Assembly: GCF_028769735.1 (NCBI RefSeq)
Contig: NC_088171.1
Location: 92,860,912 to 92,924,911 of the forward strand
DNA: 64,000 nucleotides
Direction of reading: 5' to 3'
Source of the DNA: Zonotrichia leucophrys gambelii
Taxonomy: Eukaryota > Chordata > Aves > Passeriformes > Passerellidae
Positions 49,266 to 62,039 of the stretch are shown one piece after another (position 1 is the first letter of the stretch; the number at the start of each line of letters is the position of its first letter). The translations under genes were made by a program, and so were the position numbers. The notes under the pieces are model-generated. The model worked only from the letters and a program-made list of their open reading frames with translations. It did no database searches and had not been told where the DNA came from.

Positions 49266-52044
49266 AGACAGTGGCTGATTGACAACAAAATGAAACACGA
49301 CAGGGGTAAGTATGTGTCTTGGATGTACAGCATCAAATGGAGAATGCATGAGAATTTCATAAGTATATTTTCACTTAACCACTACTTTAAAAACATATTT
49401 AAATGGGACACTGATGCACCATCAGCTCTCTCAGGTAAATGCTGCCAGAAAACAGCAACTGTAAGCTGTTCAAATTTAGCAACAAATTGAGCAAAGGAAA
49501 CCTAATGCTTTAATCCAAAAACAAGCAGAAGATTAAAATCCTGATACCATCATCAAACATAATAATGGCTTTCGTGTTCTTTCAGATTTTTATATCTATT
49601 TTTAGGAACTGTAATTTAACCTTGTTAAGTAGGAGTTTCTGGGGTTTTTTGGTGGGGACAGGCTCTCTCCAGACCAAGGCAGAGGCATACAAGGAGAGAA
49701 TTGAGAGCAAGCTTGTGCTCTTGCTGTCCGTGTCAGGCAGCTGAGGGTGACCGAATCTGCTCCTCATTTACTTCTGTACAGCTGGAGAGCTCTAACAGCC
49801 CTCTGCCTGCTCTGCTCATATTTCCTTTTTACAGGGGACAGACTTAATCAGAAAGCTGGAACAAATTGCACCTTTGGTTAAACCATTATGCATTCTAACC
49901 GTTGCTTCCTTTTTCCCGGTATCTGACATCAGCCATGCTGTTTGAGGAAGTCACAGTTGTAGCAATTGTTTCTAACCACTGCTCCCTTCTATTTTAGGCT
50001 GGCTGAGAATAATCCCATCCCTTTAGACTGATTCTGACTAAATACATTTATATCTACAACCTGTACACCAAGGACTTTTGTATAAGAAGACCAGAGGACA
50101 AGACATTTCTGCACAGAATGAAGGAGCAGAAAAGAGAAGTGTGGCCTTTAAAAAAAATTTTCTTTTGTATTGATTTGAGATTCTTTAACAACAACAGCGC
50201 TTTGATTGATGCAAAGTCACAATGAAGTCACAGTAGACTTGGTGTGATGAATGCTCCTTTGACCTTTAGAGATGGTTGGCCTCATTCCCCCACTGCTGTG
50301 CACCTTGGGTTGTAATTTATACCTGTGGCAAAGTGGTTACCAAACCAGCATGGTAGCAGTTTATAGCATCTTGTGCAAATCACAACGCAAGGAACGAGGC
50401 AGGGGGAAATCAGGCCCAGCGCCTTCTCCCACAAGGCATCAAAGAGGGGATCTTTTATAATTTACTACAGCACTGCATAAGCACCAACCTAAAGCGAGGC
50501 CCTGCCAGGCACCCTGCCAACATGGAATAGTGGATGGCCCAAAAGCTTGGCTGGGGGGGAAGCTACTGCTCATTAAATGAAGGTGTGTGCAAGGAGAGCA
50601 GCTCTTTGAGGCCTGGAAGGAACCAGGGCATTTAGTGAGCTCCAGGGCTGACCACAGGCACAGAAGCTATGCACAGGGGCTGGAACCTTGCTAGTGACCC
50701 TCTGAAATCTACCCTCCAAAGCAGATCAGCTTGTGTGAAGACACCTCTGTAAACCTCTGCAAGATGCAAGAGCCTGGGAAACACACAGAAGAATTACACA
50801 GAGGAAGAGGTTTCCATAGTTGAGCACATAAGGTGAGAAGGACAGTGTTGGCCACATCCACAGAGCTTTGCTAGATCACTCCTAAGATTGCCTGACTCAG
50901 GTTGCCCCAAAGTAGAGGAACCTACCTGTGTCCCAGACTCCTGGGTCTTAGGAGTCCCAAATACCTCCTCAGAGACCAGCTCTGTGCTCTCTGACCTAAA
51001 GTCAACTTCCAAAGCTCTCCAGGAGGTAAGACATCCATCATGGAGGTCCTTGGGTTATCTTATCCTGAAGGCAAGTGCACCACAGCAACACTAAAACCTC
51101 ATCAGAAAGCCCTAAAAGGGGTCCTGCCTTACTGGATGGTAGCCAAGATCACCCAACAGCAGACACAGTGACTACACACAGGCATGCCAGGGCTGGAGCA
51201 AAGGGAGCCCAATCCATCATCTCATTGCCACCAACTAAGGGCCAAAATCCACCTTTCCTGAAGGGAGCATTCAGGCTTGAACAGAAAGAAGAGATCTTAT
51301 ACAGAAGCTGTTTTGAACACAAGGCATTTTGATGTGATGAGCAAAGCAGAGAAAACTGAAGAGCAAGATCTGACCAAGGCATACCAAATGAACATACAAC
51401 TATGCGGCCCTTCTTCTGTCTTTTAAATATCCTGCAATTCCCCAATGCACACCTAAGACACCAATTTTCAATGTACCTAAGAGAAACTGTGATTTGACTT
51501 ATTTGTAGTGTTGTGACAGGCAAGCTTGTAGGAAATCTGTGTAAATATTGCCCTGGACACCACTGGCTCCAGCACCAGGCAGGCAGTGTGTGAGTGCAGA
51601 CTTTGTAAGAAAATGGAGGGGACAGGTAAACTCTGCTTCCACACACACTCTCTACTTCCAAGACACCTTCTTGCTTTCGCAAGAACCCAAGGAACAAGTT
51701 TATTTAGCAGAAACTTAAACCAAACAGTGGTTTAGAATCAGTTATTTGTTCACAGCCCCTACTGCAAAACCAGACATGATGAAGCCTATGAGTTGTCTTG
51801 AGCATGATTTGGGGCTGTTTGTTCTGTGCAGTCCTGAAAAGAGACAGCACATGAGTCAGCTGGCTAACCACTAGAAAGCAAAATCATACTCCTCATAAGC
51901 TTTCAATTAGAAACAGTAAATTGACAAAGCCACAAACATTTCTTAAAAGCTTCTTTTTCAAAGCAATGCTTTTGCGCTGTCCATTCTGAATTCTTAACAA
52001 GATTCTGAGGTGAGGACAGACTTCATCTTGTAAAAGATTGGAGG
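49266..52044. other. Noncoding sequence, no gene recognised
   Basis: A 182-codon open frame on the - strand (51,149-51,697) is among the longest in the window. It is Cys- and Ser-rich, matches nothing I recognise, and is about what chance allows in 64 kb. No other feature is clear. Confidence 0.5.
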
Positions 52045-52470
52045 TGAGAGCAGGGCCAAATGCAACCTGGGACATCAGCGAGATTTTGGCTAGAAGACAT
52101 CTTGAGGTCTCCACTTCCACCACCTACTCAAGGCAGTGCTGGCTTCAAGGCAGACCAAGTTGCCTTGAAACTTTCACTGTCTCTGTGGACAGAGACTCTA
52201 CAATGCTTCAAAGAGACCTGTTTTGATGTTCGGCTAAGTGTCCTGTGAAGAATTTCCTTTGTACAACCAGAATTTCCCACCCTCCACCTTGAGACCACAG
52301 CCTCTTGTTTTTTGCTCGGCGGGTTTGGTAGTAGCCTGCTCTACCTTCTCTGTAACCTCTCCTTTTGATGGTTGAGCTCACACATCTCCCCTTCTCCTTT
52401 TCTTCTGTGGGACAAGTACCCCCAATTCCCTCAGCTCACCCCACTGTTATACTCTCCAGCCCAAGGCACA
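52045..52470 (-). mobile_element. CR1 LINE fragment, about 430 bp, antisense and decayed
   Basis: The + strand follows the reverse complement of a CR1 3' region: 'gaggtctccacttccaccac', later 'gaagaatttcctttgtacaa', 'ccttgagaccacagcctctt', then 'agtagcctgctctaccttct', 'ctgtaacctctccttttgat' and 'ccccaattccctcagctcac'. These correspond to the stretch running from the 3' untranslated region back into the end of ORF2. The order is right but divergence is heavy. No tail units are visible, and the frame carries stops. Confidence 0.75.
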
Positions 52471-52683
52471 GGAGCATTTTATTCAAAATTAATGACACTA
52501 CTCCATTTCTGCAGAGGTCAAAACCAATGACCTCATCCCAACTACTCCAATGATAAAATCATTTGAGGATTTTTTTCTTCATTCTGTATATGTTAAATGC
52601 TCACACAATCCCACAACAAATTAAAAACTACACAGAGTAATGTTTCATTACAAGCTGCATAAAATACAGCAACAAATGATACC
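52471..52683. other. Noncoding spacer
   Basis: AT-rich, with no recognised feature. Confidence 0.4.
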
Positions 52684-52752
52684 CTAGCAGGTGACCATCC
52701 CTCACGGCTAGGCATTAAGCCCACTGCTCGGCCAGCTGAGCTACACTAAGCA
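52684..52752 (-). ncRNA. tRNA-like fragment, degenerate
   Basis: On the - strand, 'tagctcagctgg' (52,732-52,743 on +) is a good match to the tRNA A box. 'gctc' and 'gagc' can form a 4-bp D stem around it. A 'tgggc ttaat gccta' hairpin follows at roughly the anticodon position. The T arm is wrong: there is no GGTTCGA-type B box, only 'gtgagggatggtcac'. The acceptor stem does not close. It is therefore not a working tRNA. It could be a tRNA pseudogene, the head of an old tRNA-derived SINE, or coincidence. Confidence 0.25.
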
Positions 52753-55700
52753 TCAGTTAAAACCTGCAGATTGATTAGACCCAACTGGCACCTGCAGAAT
52801 TAATACCTGCAATTTTGGTCAGCTAGCTAAACTAATTGAACTGAGCAGCACAGAGTGATCAGATTTCACTCCTTCTCTTTTCACACATAACTCCTGACGT
52901 CCTTTGCGAGCAGTTGTGAGAAACTGCATATTTGATTTAGTTTGAAATTTGATCATTTTTGCAGGTGACTCAAGCTTTTTAATGTAAACATGGAGATACC
53001 TCTTTATTCTCACTGGAAAACAGAGAGGGTTTGGTTTTTTGTTCTACCTTAGGAAACTGCTATTGGATATTCAGTGACAAGCAGTTTGAATAGATAGATT
53101 TAATTTTTGCTCCAGCCCTGGTAACAATAACTATCTTTACATCTCTTGTAATTACCACCCAACATTTCACCCAAAGCTACACAACAGCCTCTCTTTCTGT
53201 ACATTTAATAACCCTCTCTGAACCTCCAACTCCACAAATGGAGCTGCTGGTTGATTAGCAAACAAATAATCACCTGAGTGCCAGGCCCAGACAGCTGCCC
53301 CGTGTGTGTGTGTGTCACTCATGGCCCCTCTGCAGGACTCAGCAAATGCCAGCTGCTCATCTTGGAGCAAGCTTGGCAGCCAGGCACTGGACACAGAGAG
53401 TCGTGCAGGCATACACACATGCATGTCTGTGCCTGGATGTGTGGCAGAGAAATAAGACTGAGGGAAGCATGGAAAATGTCAGGAAAAAAGGAAAGATTTT
53501 TATCTGCTCTTCTCTCGTGGTTATTTTTTTCCCTTAGTGTTTCTCAGTGCCGTAACTATCGCACCATCTGCTGAAGAGTAGCTTTGGTGTAAGCCCAGGT
53601 AGACAAAAAATGAGCTGGCTGCTCAGAACATGCAGTGAGAGGAAATTTGGTAAGTGGTCCTGACTAATGTGGTGTCTCACGAGTTTTATACTTTCTAAAC
53701 ACTACAAGATGACAAGCAGTTACACGTAACAAAATGTTTGGCAAAATCGCCTGACTAAATCAAATTTTTACATTTGTTCTGTGAAGTGACTGCAGTTCAG
53801 CAAAAGGTGGACTTGTAATAATGGTCTTCATTATCCACACAAAGGCATTAATATTTTGATATTGCAGTCATCAGCTTGAAAAGAAGTTAAAGATTCAATG
53901 CCAGCTTCAGCAATCATATGCTAGAATACTTCTGAATTACATCTGAGAATTCTCACTTAATGATGTGATATTTTATTTTAAAATATACATTTAAGTGTGT
54001 GATGATTACTCCAAAAAGTTATAAAGCCCACTCAAATCCATTGGCTTCTCTAAGGCTGGATCTTGCTCTATTGTTTGATTTTCTTTAAAAAAATGGCATT
54101 AATACTTTAGTGGAACATGGGTTTATATCAGAGACCTATTAAAATGAGCAGTGCAAAAATGAAAAAATAAAAAGATGGCATTTTAGAAACTAAGGATTTG
54201 TTGGGCATCCTTCCAGTTGGAAAAACTTGATTAGGTTAGACGTAACCAACATTTTTTAGCTAACCTTGAGTGAAACTCAACTGCCAAGTGTAGAGGCACA
54301 TTAAAACCTAATAATATATTTACTTTTTCTTATAAGGGAGATACTAAAGACACAGTCAAATTGAGATGGAGAAGTATTAAACTTTTCCCTTCTGTGTCAG
54401 TAACTCTGAATATCTGATTAGATGTTGCAAGCAGGCAAAGGGATGGAAGTAGCAATAAAAGAGCAGAAATGTTTTGCTCATACTATGCCTATGCTGTACC
54501 TGGCTGATTACAATGAGGGAAAGGGAGAAGGGGAAGGGAAAGGGCCCTCTGGCAACCACGCTTAGCTCTTTTGCCCTCATACAGCTTAAAATTCACATCT
54601 ATTTGTTTAGATTGTGCTTCAGAGCAACAGATTGTCTTCTGTGTTTGCCAAAGGAGACAAAAAGTCCCTTAAAGACACTCTTCTAGCTGAAATTGCCCAC
54701 CAAACCAGAGAACTCCCAAGTTATAAATCTATGCGAGGGAATGCAAGAGGCCTATGCAGAGTTCTCCCAAATATTCCCCTGCTAGGATAACACCACTGTG
54801 CCACCAGAAATCTCTGCTTGTGCAAACTTGACAGCAAGCACAGGCAAACCTTCTGAAAGATCTAATCTTAGAAAATGTACTAAGCTGCTTGATCCACATG
54901 GTAACTAAATGCTTTGTGAACTTTATCTATACTGCTGGATCAAAACTTCATTGGTTCTACGTTTTTCCATCCATACCCTGGCATTTAACATTAAGTATGT
55001 GGAATCAGCCATAATAATATTTGCCATAGCTGAGTGGTTACCAGAACCAGAGGGTATTAACTGCTAGGAAAAACTGATAAAGCCACATTTGGCAGTGTAT
55101 ATTTAATAACAGGTAAGTGAAAGTAGAGAGGGTGAACGGCACCCTGTCCTCTGGCTCTGCTGTGTACAGTTGCAGCACTGACGCCATGAAACATTTTGTG
55201 TGGATGTGTGTTGGTAAATCACAAGTGGAACTGGATTTCTTAAAGCAGGGAAGGGCAGGATCCATAACCCCACCTGTACTGGCTACACACCAGCGGCCAC
55301 CCACTGGCACCTGCAGAGAGTGAACTTCTGCTACCTACAATCTGGTAGCTCTCACAAATTGAACCCAACCCTTTTCTTCACAAAATAGCACTGCATGAAA
55401 GTACACTAATCTCCAGTTGAACAGTACAGATAGGGGTGGGGGGAATGCCAAACTATGTCATTCACCATTTCCCTTAAAAAAGTGTTATGGGAAGTAGTTT
55501 GAACAACTCCCTTCTTCTGAACAGAACAAACTGAACTCCGTGCCGGAAGGTCTTATAAGCTGGCATCCACCTACTGGGTCACAATTTATATCATCTGCAT
55601 CTATGTGACGATTATACATTTCCTTCCAAATTGTTGATAAAGGTATTGAGCAACGCTGAGCCAAGAATAGCTTCTTATGCAACTTCAGTTCAAAATTTAC

Positions 55701-58189
55701 AGCACTCCTCTGCCAGCTCTTCTAAAACTGAGATTTCAATCTGGAGCGTGCAAAGCCCACTGACGGTCCACACGCACCCTCAAAAGAGCAGCCAGACACA
55801 ATTACAGCTCTGTCACGCTGCTTTCTTCTGGAGTCAGGGAGAGTTTGCCTCAGAAGGTAAGAACTTACTGCCAGATTAGGGCTCAGTTTCCCACAGGGAA
55901 GGGAGAGGCTGCTATGTGGTTGCTGTCTAACAGCCTCTTCTCCTTCCACCATTTAGACAACCACATGACACACATGCAGGACAGCTCTTTTTCTTCTGAA
56001 TATGCCCCCATGGATCCTTTCAGTATCACTGACTGCAATATTTGCTCTGTAGCTGAGTCACAGAAGTCACTACAGGATCAAATTCCTTAGGGATAGAAAG
56101 TGGAGAAGTAGTATTAAAGTAAAACCAAAACATGCAGCTGAACAAAGGTGATCATCATGGTAAAATTTCAAATAATTAACAGAAACTAAGTAAGGAAACC
56201 TATAATCCAGGTAGTAGCCAATCAAAAGGAGGTAAAGTTGGAGCAATATGTAAAAATTAAAAGATAAGAGAGGACAGAATCAGATGGCACCTGAGAAAGT
56301 AGCACACATTTAAATAAGAAATAGAACATACCAAAAGAAAAAAAAACAAGGAAAATAATGTAACAATGATACAAAGGAATAGAAACCACCAGATACAACA
56401 GAAATTCTAGATAACAACATTGATAATGCCATCAAAGGTCCAAAGCAGTCTCCGAAAACTGTATACAACATTTGGAATCTGAATTCAAAGTGTGTTGCTC
56501 ATTATCAATGGCACTCTAGGGAAAGTAAGACAGGTAGAAAGGCAGACAAAAGCAAAGAACAACTTTTCCTATCTTCTATGTTCGTTTCACCATTGGATCA
56601 ACATCTTTCCCCTCTTATGCATGGACACACATGCCCTCTCCATTTCTTTCCTTGCTCCAGCCTTTTGAATTCTGTCTGTCATTACCTGTCCGGGGTCTCC
56701 TACAGTATTTGTTCCTTTTGTGTACAAATAATCAGCCCAATGAAGCTTCTAGGATTTCTAGATATGTAGCTACAGAAAAAAATGTACTTACATAGACCAA
56801 ATTAATGATGTAGTTCAGCAAACACTAAAAAAAGAGATTGAGAGGTCCATATACCTCAAGGAGTTACCATAAAATTATGAGCTGAAAGCACACACCTTTG
56901 GATCCCTGGAAGGGGCTGCCCTACAACATTTGTTGTCTTCAGGGGCTGATGGGCAATTATCTATTGAATGTTATTCTTAGAAAATTTTGCTTAGTCAAAT
57001 ATAAACTTTGGGGGAAAATAAGACAGTATCAACAAGAAGGGCCACAAATTTTGGTCAAAACTATGAAAAAAGGAATGGCAGGATAACAAGTAATTTGCTT
57101 GTGAGGGAAATTCACATCACATGTGAGAGAACCAAACACAGGTCCCAGCTCTGCCTGATTCACAACAAGAATATGAAGGAAGCCAAGTCAGTCTTTCTGT
57201 GGTTCAGTGACTACTAGCACAAGACGGAACAGACGCAACTGGAAAGCCTGTGAAAGTCCCACACACACTCCCTTGCAGAAGGCGCTGTCTGGAGACTAGG
57301 GAGGCCACAGCCTAGTTTCAGCTGAGCAGGCACTCACAACTACACTGAACTACCTCAGGATTATGCTGAAATGCAGACGGGGTATTTATAAATCCTCAGT
57401 GAGTTTGATGGCTATTCTGTATCTACTTTCATGGTCCTCCTAACTCGCAGCCCTCAAAAAATGTACAGTCCTGGTGGCTCCATTATAAACCTGCTCTGCT
57501 ATGTGAGCTCAGAGGAACAATGCATTGGCTGAAGCAAGCTGGCTTTTTGCTCAAAAAAATTGGCTTGGTTTTGTTTCTTCTGCTGTTTTCTTTTTGGGGA
57601 AGGACATGGACTGTGTACTTCCTAACAAGAAGGAAACTGAAGTAGAGTAAATGAGAAGTCCACAAGTTAGACTTCTCTAAGTTATGCTCATTGCAGCTGC
57701 CTAATCTAGGACAAAGGTTAAAACCAATATCAGCAACAAAACCCAACCAAACACAATAAAGACACCCAATGGCAAAATCAAGAGAAAGTTTCAGGAGTTA
57801 TGACTCAGGTACCAAATGATTTTACAAGTGCATATCAGAGAAAAGTTCAGCAGAAATTACTTCAAACTCCCTGTAGAAGCACGACAGAAACCTGTAGACA
57901 GACAAAATAGACTCATACTGGGAAACAGAATTATTTATTTTCTCAGTGGCTATCAGGAACAGGAAGAGCAATGCTTCAGGAAACATTTCCTGGAAGCAGA
58001 AAAAACACATTCTGACATTTCTTTGTCAGGACACACAAAAAAGAAAGATGCAACATCATTAAAACATTCCTAGAGATTTTTGCTCTTGCCCTGACCCAGA
58101 AGTCTGTATCATCTTGATAATACTTAGCTTTGCATCTGTGCAATCACATGGTTATGTCCTATTACTTACAGATGATGTTTACAACAGAA
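52753..58189. other. Noncoding sequence, no gene recognised
   Basis: About 5.4 kb with short open frames only, under 100 codons. Low-complexity spots include a short TG run near 53,299-53,315 and an A-rich stretch at 56.1-56.5 kb. No transposon end, RNA gene or exon is recognisable. Confidence 0.5.
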
Positions 58190-60310
58190 AATCACAAAGA
58201 AGTTGTTTGAAAGGGACCTGTGGAGATGATTTAGTCCATCCTCTTCCTTAGTACTGTGGGCATTCCCCACGTTAGCTCCTGTCAAGCTGTGGTTTGTCTG
58301 GCCAACCCTTGAAAATTTCCTAGGGTGGAGATTGCACAGCCGCTCTCAGTAACACGTTCCAGGGCTGCAGTACCTCTCTCTCTCACGGGTTTTCCCAGCC
58401 TTGCAACTGGAACCTTCCCACAGCAGCTCTTGCCTGTTGCTCCCTGCCATACTGTCTGCCACTAAATGGCTGAGTTTAGCTCCATTACCTTTGCTGCTCC
58501 CACTCCAGCTGCTGTGGGCTGTTGCTAACATCACCCCACAGGCTCCTCTTCACCAAACTAATCCCTCAAACTCTGCATGTGTTCTTGGTTCTTTGCTATC
58601 CCGGCAGCCCCTCCAGCTTCTTCACAGCCTTCTGGCAGCAGGGTGGGGTGGAAGTTGGCCCATACAGTACCTCATTCCAGCCTCACCAGTGCCAAGAAAA
58701 TGTGGATAAGAACAGCTTTGCTTGACCTTCTGAGCATGCTCCTTGTAGCCTAGCGTGTAAGTTTACTTTACAATTATGGCTCAACCACATGTGATTCAAC
58801 CAATTCAGCACAGCCCTGGGGTCCTTTTACAGCCAGGCCGCTGGTTAACCAGTACCGACACTAGAGTTATTCTGCCATGAATGCAGAAACTTGCACTTCC
58901 TCTGGCTTAATCTTATGGAATTTCTGTGGTCTGAATTTTCAACTTTCTGATGATTCCTCTGGACTAAAGCTCTGCCATTCTGTGTGTCAATCACGCCCCC
59001 CCACTTAACACAGTCTGCAAATTTGCTAACGGTGCCATCTGCCTCCTCATACAGGCCACTGCCTTCTTGTCTTCACTATGTTTGAAAATGAATTTCAAGA
59101 AGATGTTCTTTTTCAGTGACTGAGGTGACAGTAACAATCATATTGTTCCCTGGATTGTCCTTCTTGCCTTTATGAAAGACAGGTGTTTCAGCCCTAGCCT
59201 TTTCCCAGTCTTCGTGGATTTCTGCAGACCACTCTGATTTTTCACATATGATAGACAGCAGGTAACACTTTCAGTGTCAAATGAATCTCACCAAGCACTA
59301 TGGATCTGAATCCAGTTGTAGTTGTCCCTAGCTCATTGCTCCTTCCCAGCTGGCTATCCTCCATAACAAACAGTGCTGGTGTAAATCTGTGTCTGAGTCA
59401 AAAGAGACACTGAGGACCCGGTTTTGTAATGCTTGCCATTATGTTGTTCTCCCCCATTCTTCAGCAGGCCTACATCCTCTCTGAACTTCTCCTGTAATTA
59501 GAGTTCCAGTAGAACCCCTTCTTGTCACCCTTAATGCCTATCCTTGACTTAACTCCAGCGGGGCCTCAGCTGTACTCATTTTTATCAAAAAATGCTAAAA
59601 TAATATCTTAATATTCTTCCTTTGTTCGTTTCAATTCTTGTATGCTATTTGGTTGCATTAATGGCTTGCCAGGCAATTCCATGCTTAGTCCAGAGTCCCT
59701 TCTGCTGGAAGCCCATCCTGCACAATGGGATGCTTAATTGTTACTCACCTCTCAGAAAACTGAAAGTTTTTGTGCTTGGTTTTGCTTTTTTTTTTTTCTT
59801 TCAGTTTTGCTTGTTTTAAATCAGCCAGCCCTCCTTTGCCCTTTTTCCCCTTGGCATCTTTCCTAGGAATTTTGCCTAGGGAAATTCCCTAGCTAAACCA
59901 AACTCTACTCTATAAAGTCTAGAGACTTAATTTTGCTCATTCTCTTTCCACGTTTCCTCTGTATATTGACCTCAGTATCTCACAGTCACTGCAGCCCAAG
60001 TTGCTATTTCTGCCAGACTTTTGGCTGCTTTTTCCCACTTTGCAAGCAGCTGGTCAAGTACAGCCCTCTGGCACTGGCATCATAACCTGTGAGCTGCATA
60101 GTCTGCAACTTCTTGGGTTGCTCACATGGTGCAAGCCCAGCAATTCCTACCTGAACAGCTGAAATCTCAAAGGCATAGTCAGGAGAGTTCTGTATTTGTC
60201 TCTGGAATGCCTCATCTTCTAGATCTTGTTCAGGAGATTTTGGTCACCTGCTGATCACAGCATCTCCGGTGGCACTGCACCCATAGGCCTTGGCTCTTGG
60301 CCAATACATC
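58190..60310 (-). mobile_element. Long CR1 LINE copy, antisense, with decayed RT region
   Basis: This is the largest transposon in the window. The + strand is the reverse complement of CR1 ORF2 plus the 3' region. The 3' end is near 58,190-58,410 ('gtttgaaagggacctgtgga', 'cacgttccagggctgcagta'). The post-RT part runs to about 58,980 ('cattccagcctcaccagtgc'). At 59,010-59,027 the - strand encodes Ser-Lys-Phe-Ala-Asp-Cys, where active CR1 has FADD, so the second catalytic Asp is lost. Several hundred bases of RT core appear deleted near 59,060-59,130. Finger-domain sequence follows to about 59,340 ('cttcttgcctttatgaaaga') and the endonuclease-RT linker to about 59,580. The match from about 59,950 to 60,310 to the endonuclease region is weaker. 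No tail units and no long open frame remain, so the copy is old and inactive. Confidence 0.8.
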
Positions 60311-60456
60311 CTTGGATTTCTGCTAGAGCCCTGTTAAGTCAAGGAGCACCTTCACAGAGGGGACAGCAAGCCCACTGATCTTCCCTAAGCAAACTGTGCT
60401 TACAATAGTTTGTGCATCTTTCCTAAGACCTCTCACCAAAAGTCTTGGTATCATGC

Positions 60457-60485
60457 ATTTTGTGTAAGACAGTGTTACACAAAAT
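60457..60485. repeat. 11-bp perfect inverted repeat, 7-base loop
   Basis: The arm 'attttgtgtaa' (60,457-60,467) pairs exactly with 60,475-60,485 across loop 'gacagtg'. No function is assigned. Confidence 0.85.
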
Positions 60486-61975
60486 ATTACCGCTCTGGTT
60501 TCTCTTTTTTTCTCCATCTTCTCTATACCACTTCTTCCTATAATCCTATTAACTAGTATTTCAACTCTCTAGAATTTAGCTTTCTTTCTACATTTGTATT
60601 TCACCCACTTGAGTTCCTATCATCCCTGGCATTAGTGAAACAATTATCTTTTAAAAAGTGATTAATAATATAACTGGGGTGAGTGTTGGGGTTGAGGCAC
60701 AGGAAGAGGAGTAACAGGTTCCCAGTACTCGTAATTTGCAATTCATTAAATTAAAAAAATATGAACATGCCTTAAAAGAATCATAACAATTTAGCATCCT
60801 TTACAAATGTAAGCAAAATTACATGATCTAGTTATGGTCATTTATTAGGAACATGAAAAACAGATAATTTTGAATCCATTCAAATGAAAGGGAGATAGAC
60901 CTATAGGTGATCAGGAAGAGTGAATAGACTGCAATTATACTACTTTTATTCAAAAATTCACTGCAAAATTGCATGCAATAATTATGCCACTGTTTTACTG
61001 AAGCCAAACATGAATTTTAAAACATCCTTTACTTACACTGATCATGTTCTCCAATACTTTAAATGAGATCTAAGAGGATAAAAACAGATAAAGGCACCAA
61101 AGTTTCTGCGCTAATCTTGACACAGAATACCCTACTAGCTATTGTTGAACAGAAATTAATGACCCCAAAGCATATCCAAAGAACTAACAATTCTGTGGTT
61201 TCCAAAGGGTGAAAGCAGATGCTGCATTACCACCTTTCCCTATCTTGTGCTGCTTCTAAGTGGATTTTTCAAGATTTAGGAGGCCAGAAGCACGGCCTCC
61301 AAAAGGCCTGCAGGGTTCAGGAAGTGATGCCTCTTCTTGAACCCATTCTCTCATCCTCATTTTCTCCTCCCATTCCAAGTTTTTTCCCTGTCAATAGTAC
61401 CCAAGTTAGGAAGAGCTTCAGGGGAAGCTCTTATTAAGACAGTAATGACCCACCATGCCCAGGACCAGCCTGTCACAACAAGGTGTCTGAATGACAGGAT
61501 GGTTTAAGTGACTCCTGACTGGTTCTGTGTTATCCAGACCCTCTCCTCTCACATATTGATGCTTGTTTATGCCAGCAGCCACACCTACTTATCTAGGGGG
61601 CTGTGATGCCTGGTTTTAGGTAATGGGGAGGGAATCATCCTTGTCTAGCTGAACTGCCACATCCCAGATAATTATTTTTATGAAGGCATTTCTCAGACGC
61701 AACAAACAGTAAAACAATACTGAGATTTTAAGTCACACTTAAAAACTTCCACTCTAAGTATGGCACAGTTCAGATGTTTTTGTCAAGTTAGAATTGATAT
61801 CTCCACTTTAAAAAGTCTATTAAAACGTGGTTCTTCAAGGAACAACATTAAAGCAAACATGATGAAAGAATTCACAGTCACAGCCATGACTGTCTCTCAT
61901 GTGTCTGTATCTTAAGCTCTCTTTCCTCCCTCTGTTGCCTAAAAGAAGCATCTTTTCACCTCAGTTTTTTCAGTT

Positions 61976-62039
61976 AGTCTTCATGATGAGGAATAATAAC
62001 CAAGAACAGTCTTCATGATGAGGAATAATAACCAAGAAC
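61976..62039. repeat. 32-bp exact tandem duplication
   Basis: The unit beginning 'agtcttcatgatgaggaat' at 61,976 recurs identically from 62,008. The lack of divergence suggests a recent event. Confidence 0.95.

Noticed and set aside
48954..49490. Overlapping frames of about 130 codons on opposite strands
   Set aside because: Both cover the same low-stop stretch, which includes a CR1 fragment. Neither resembles a protein family.
56100..56560. A-rich stretch as the sense strand of an old LINE
   Set aside because: No RT or endonuclease motif, tail or boundary could be found. AT-rich composition is enough to explain it.
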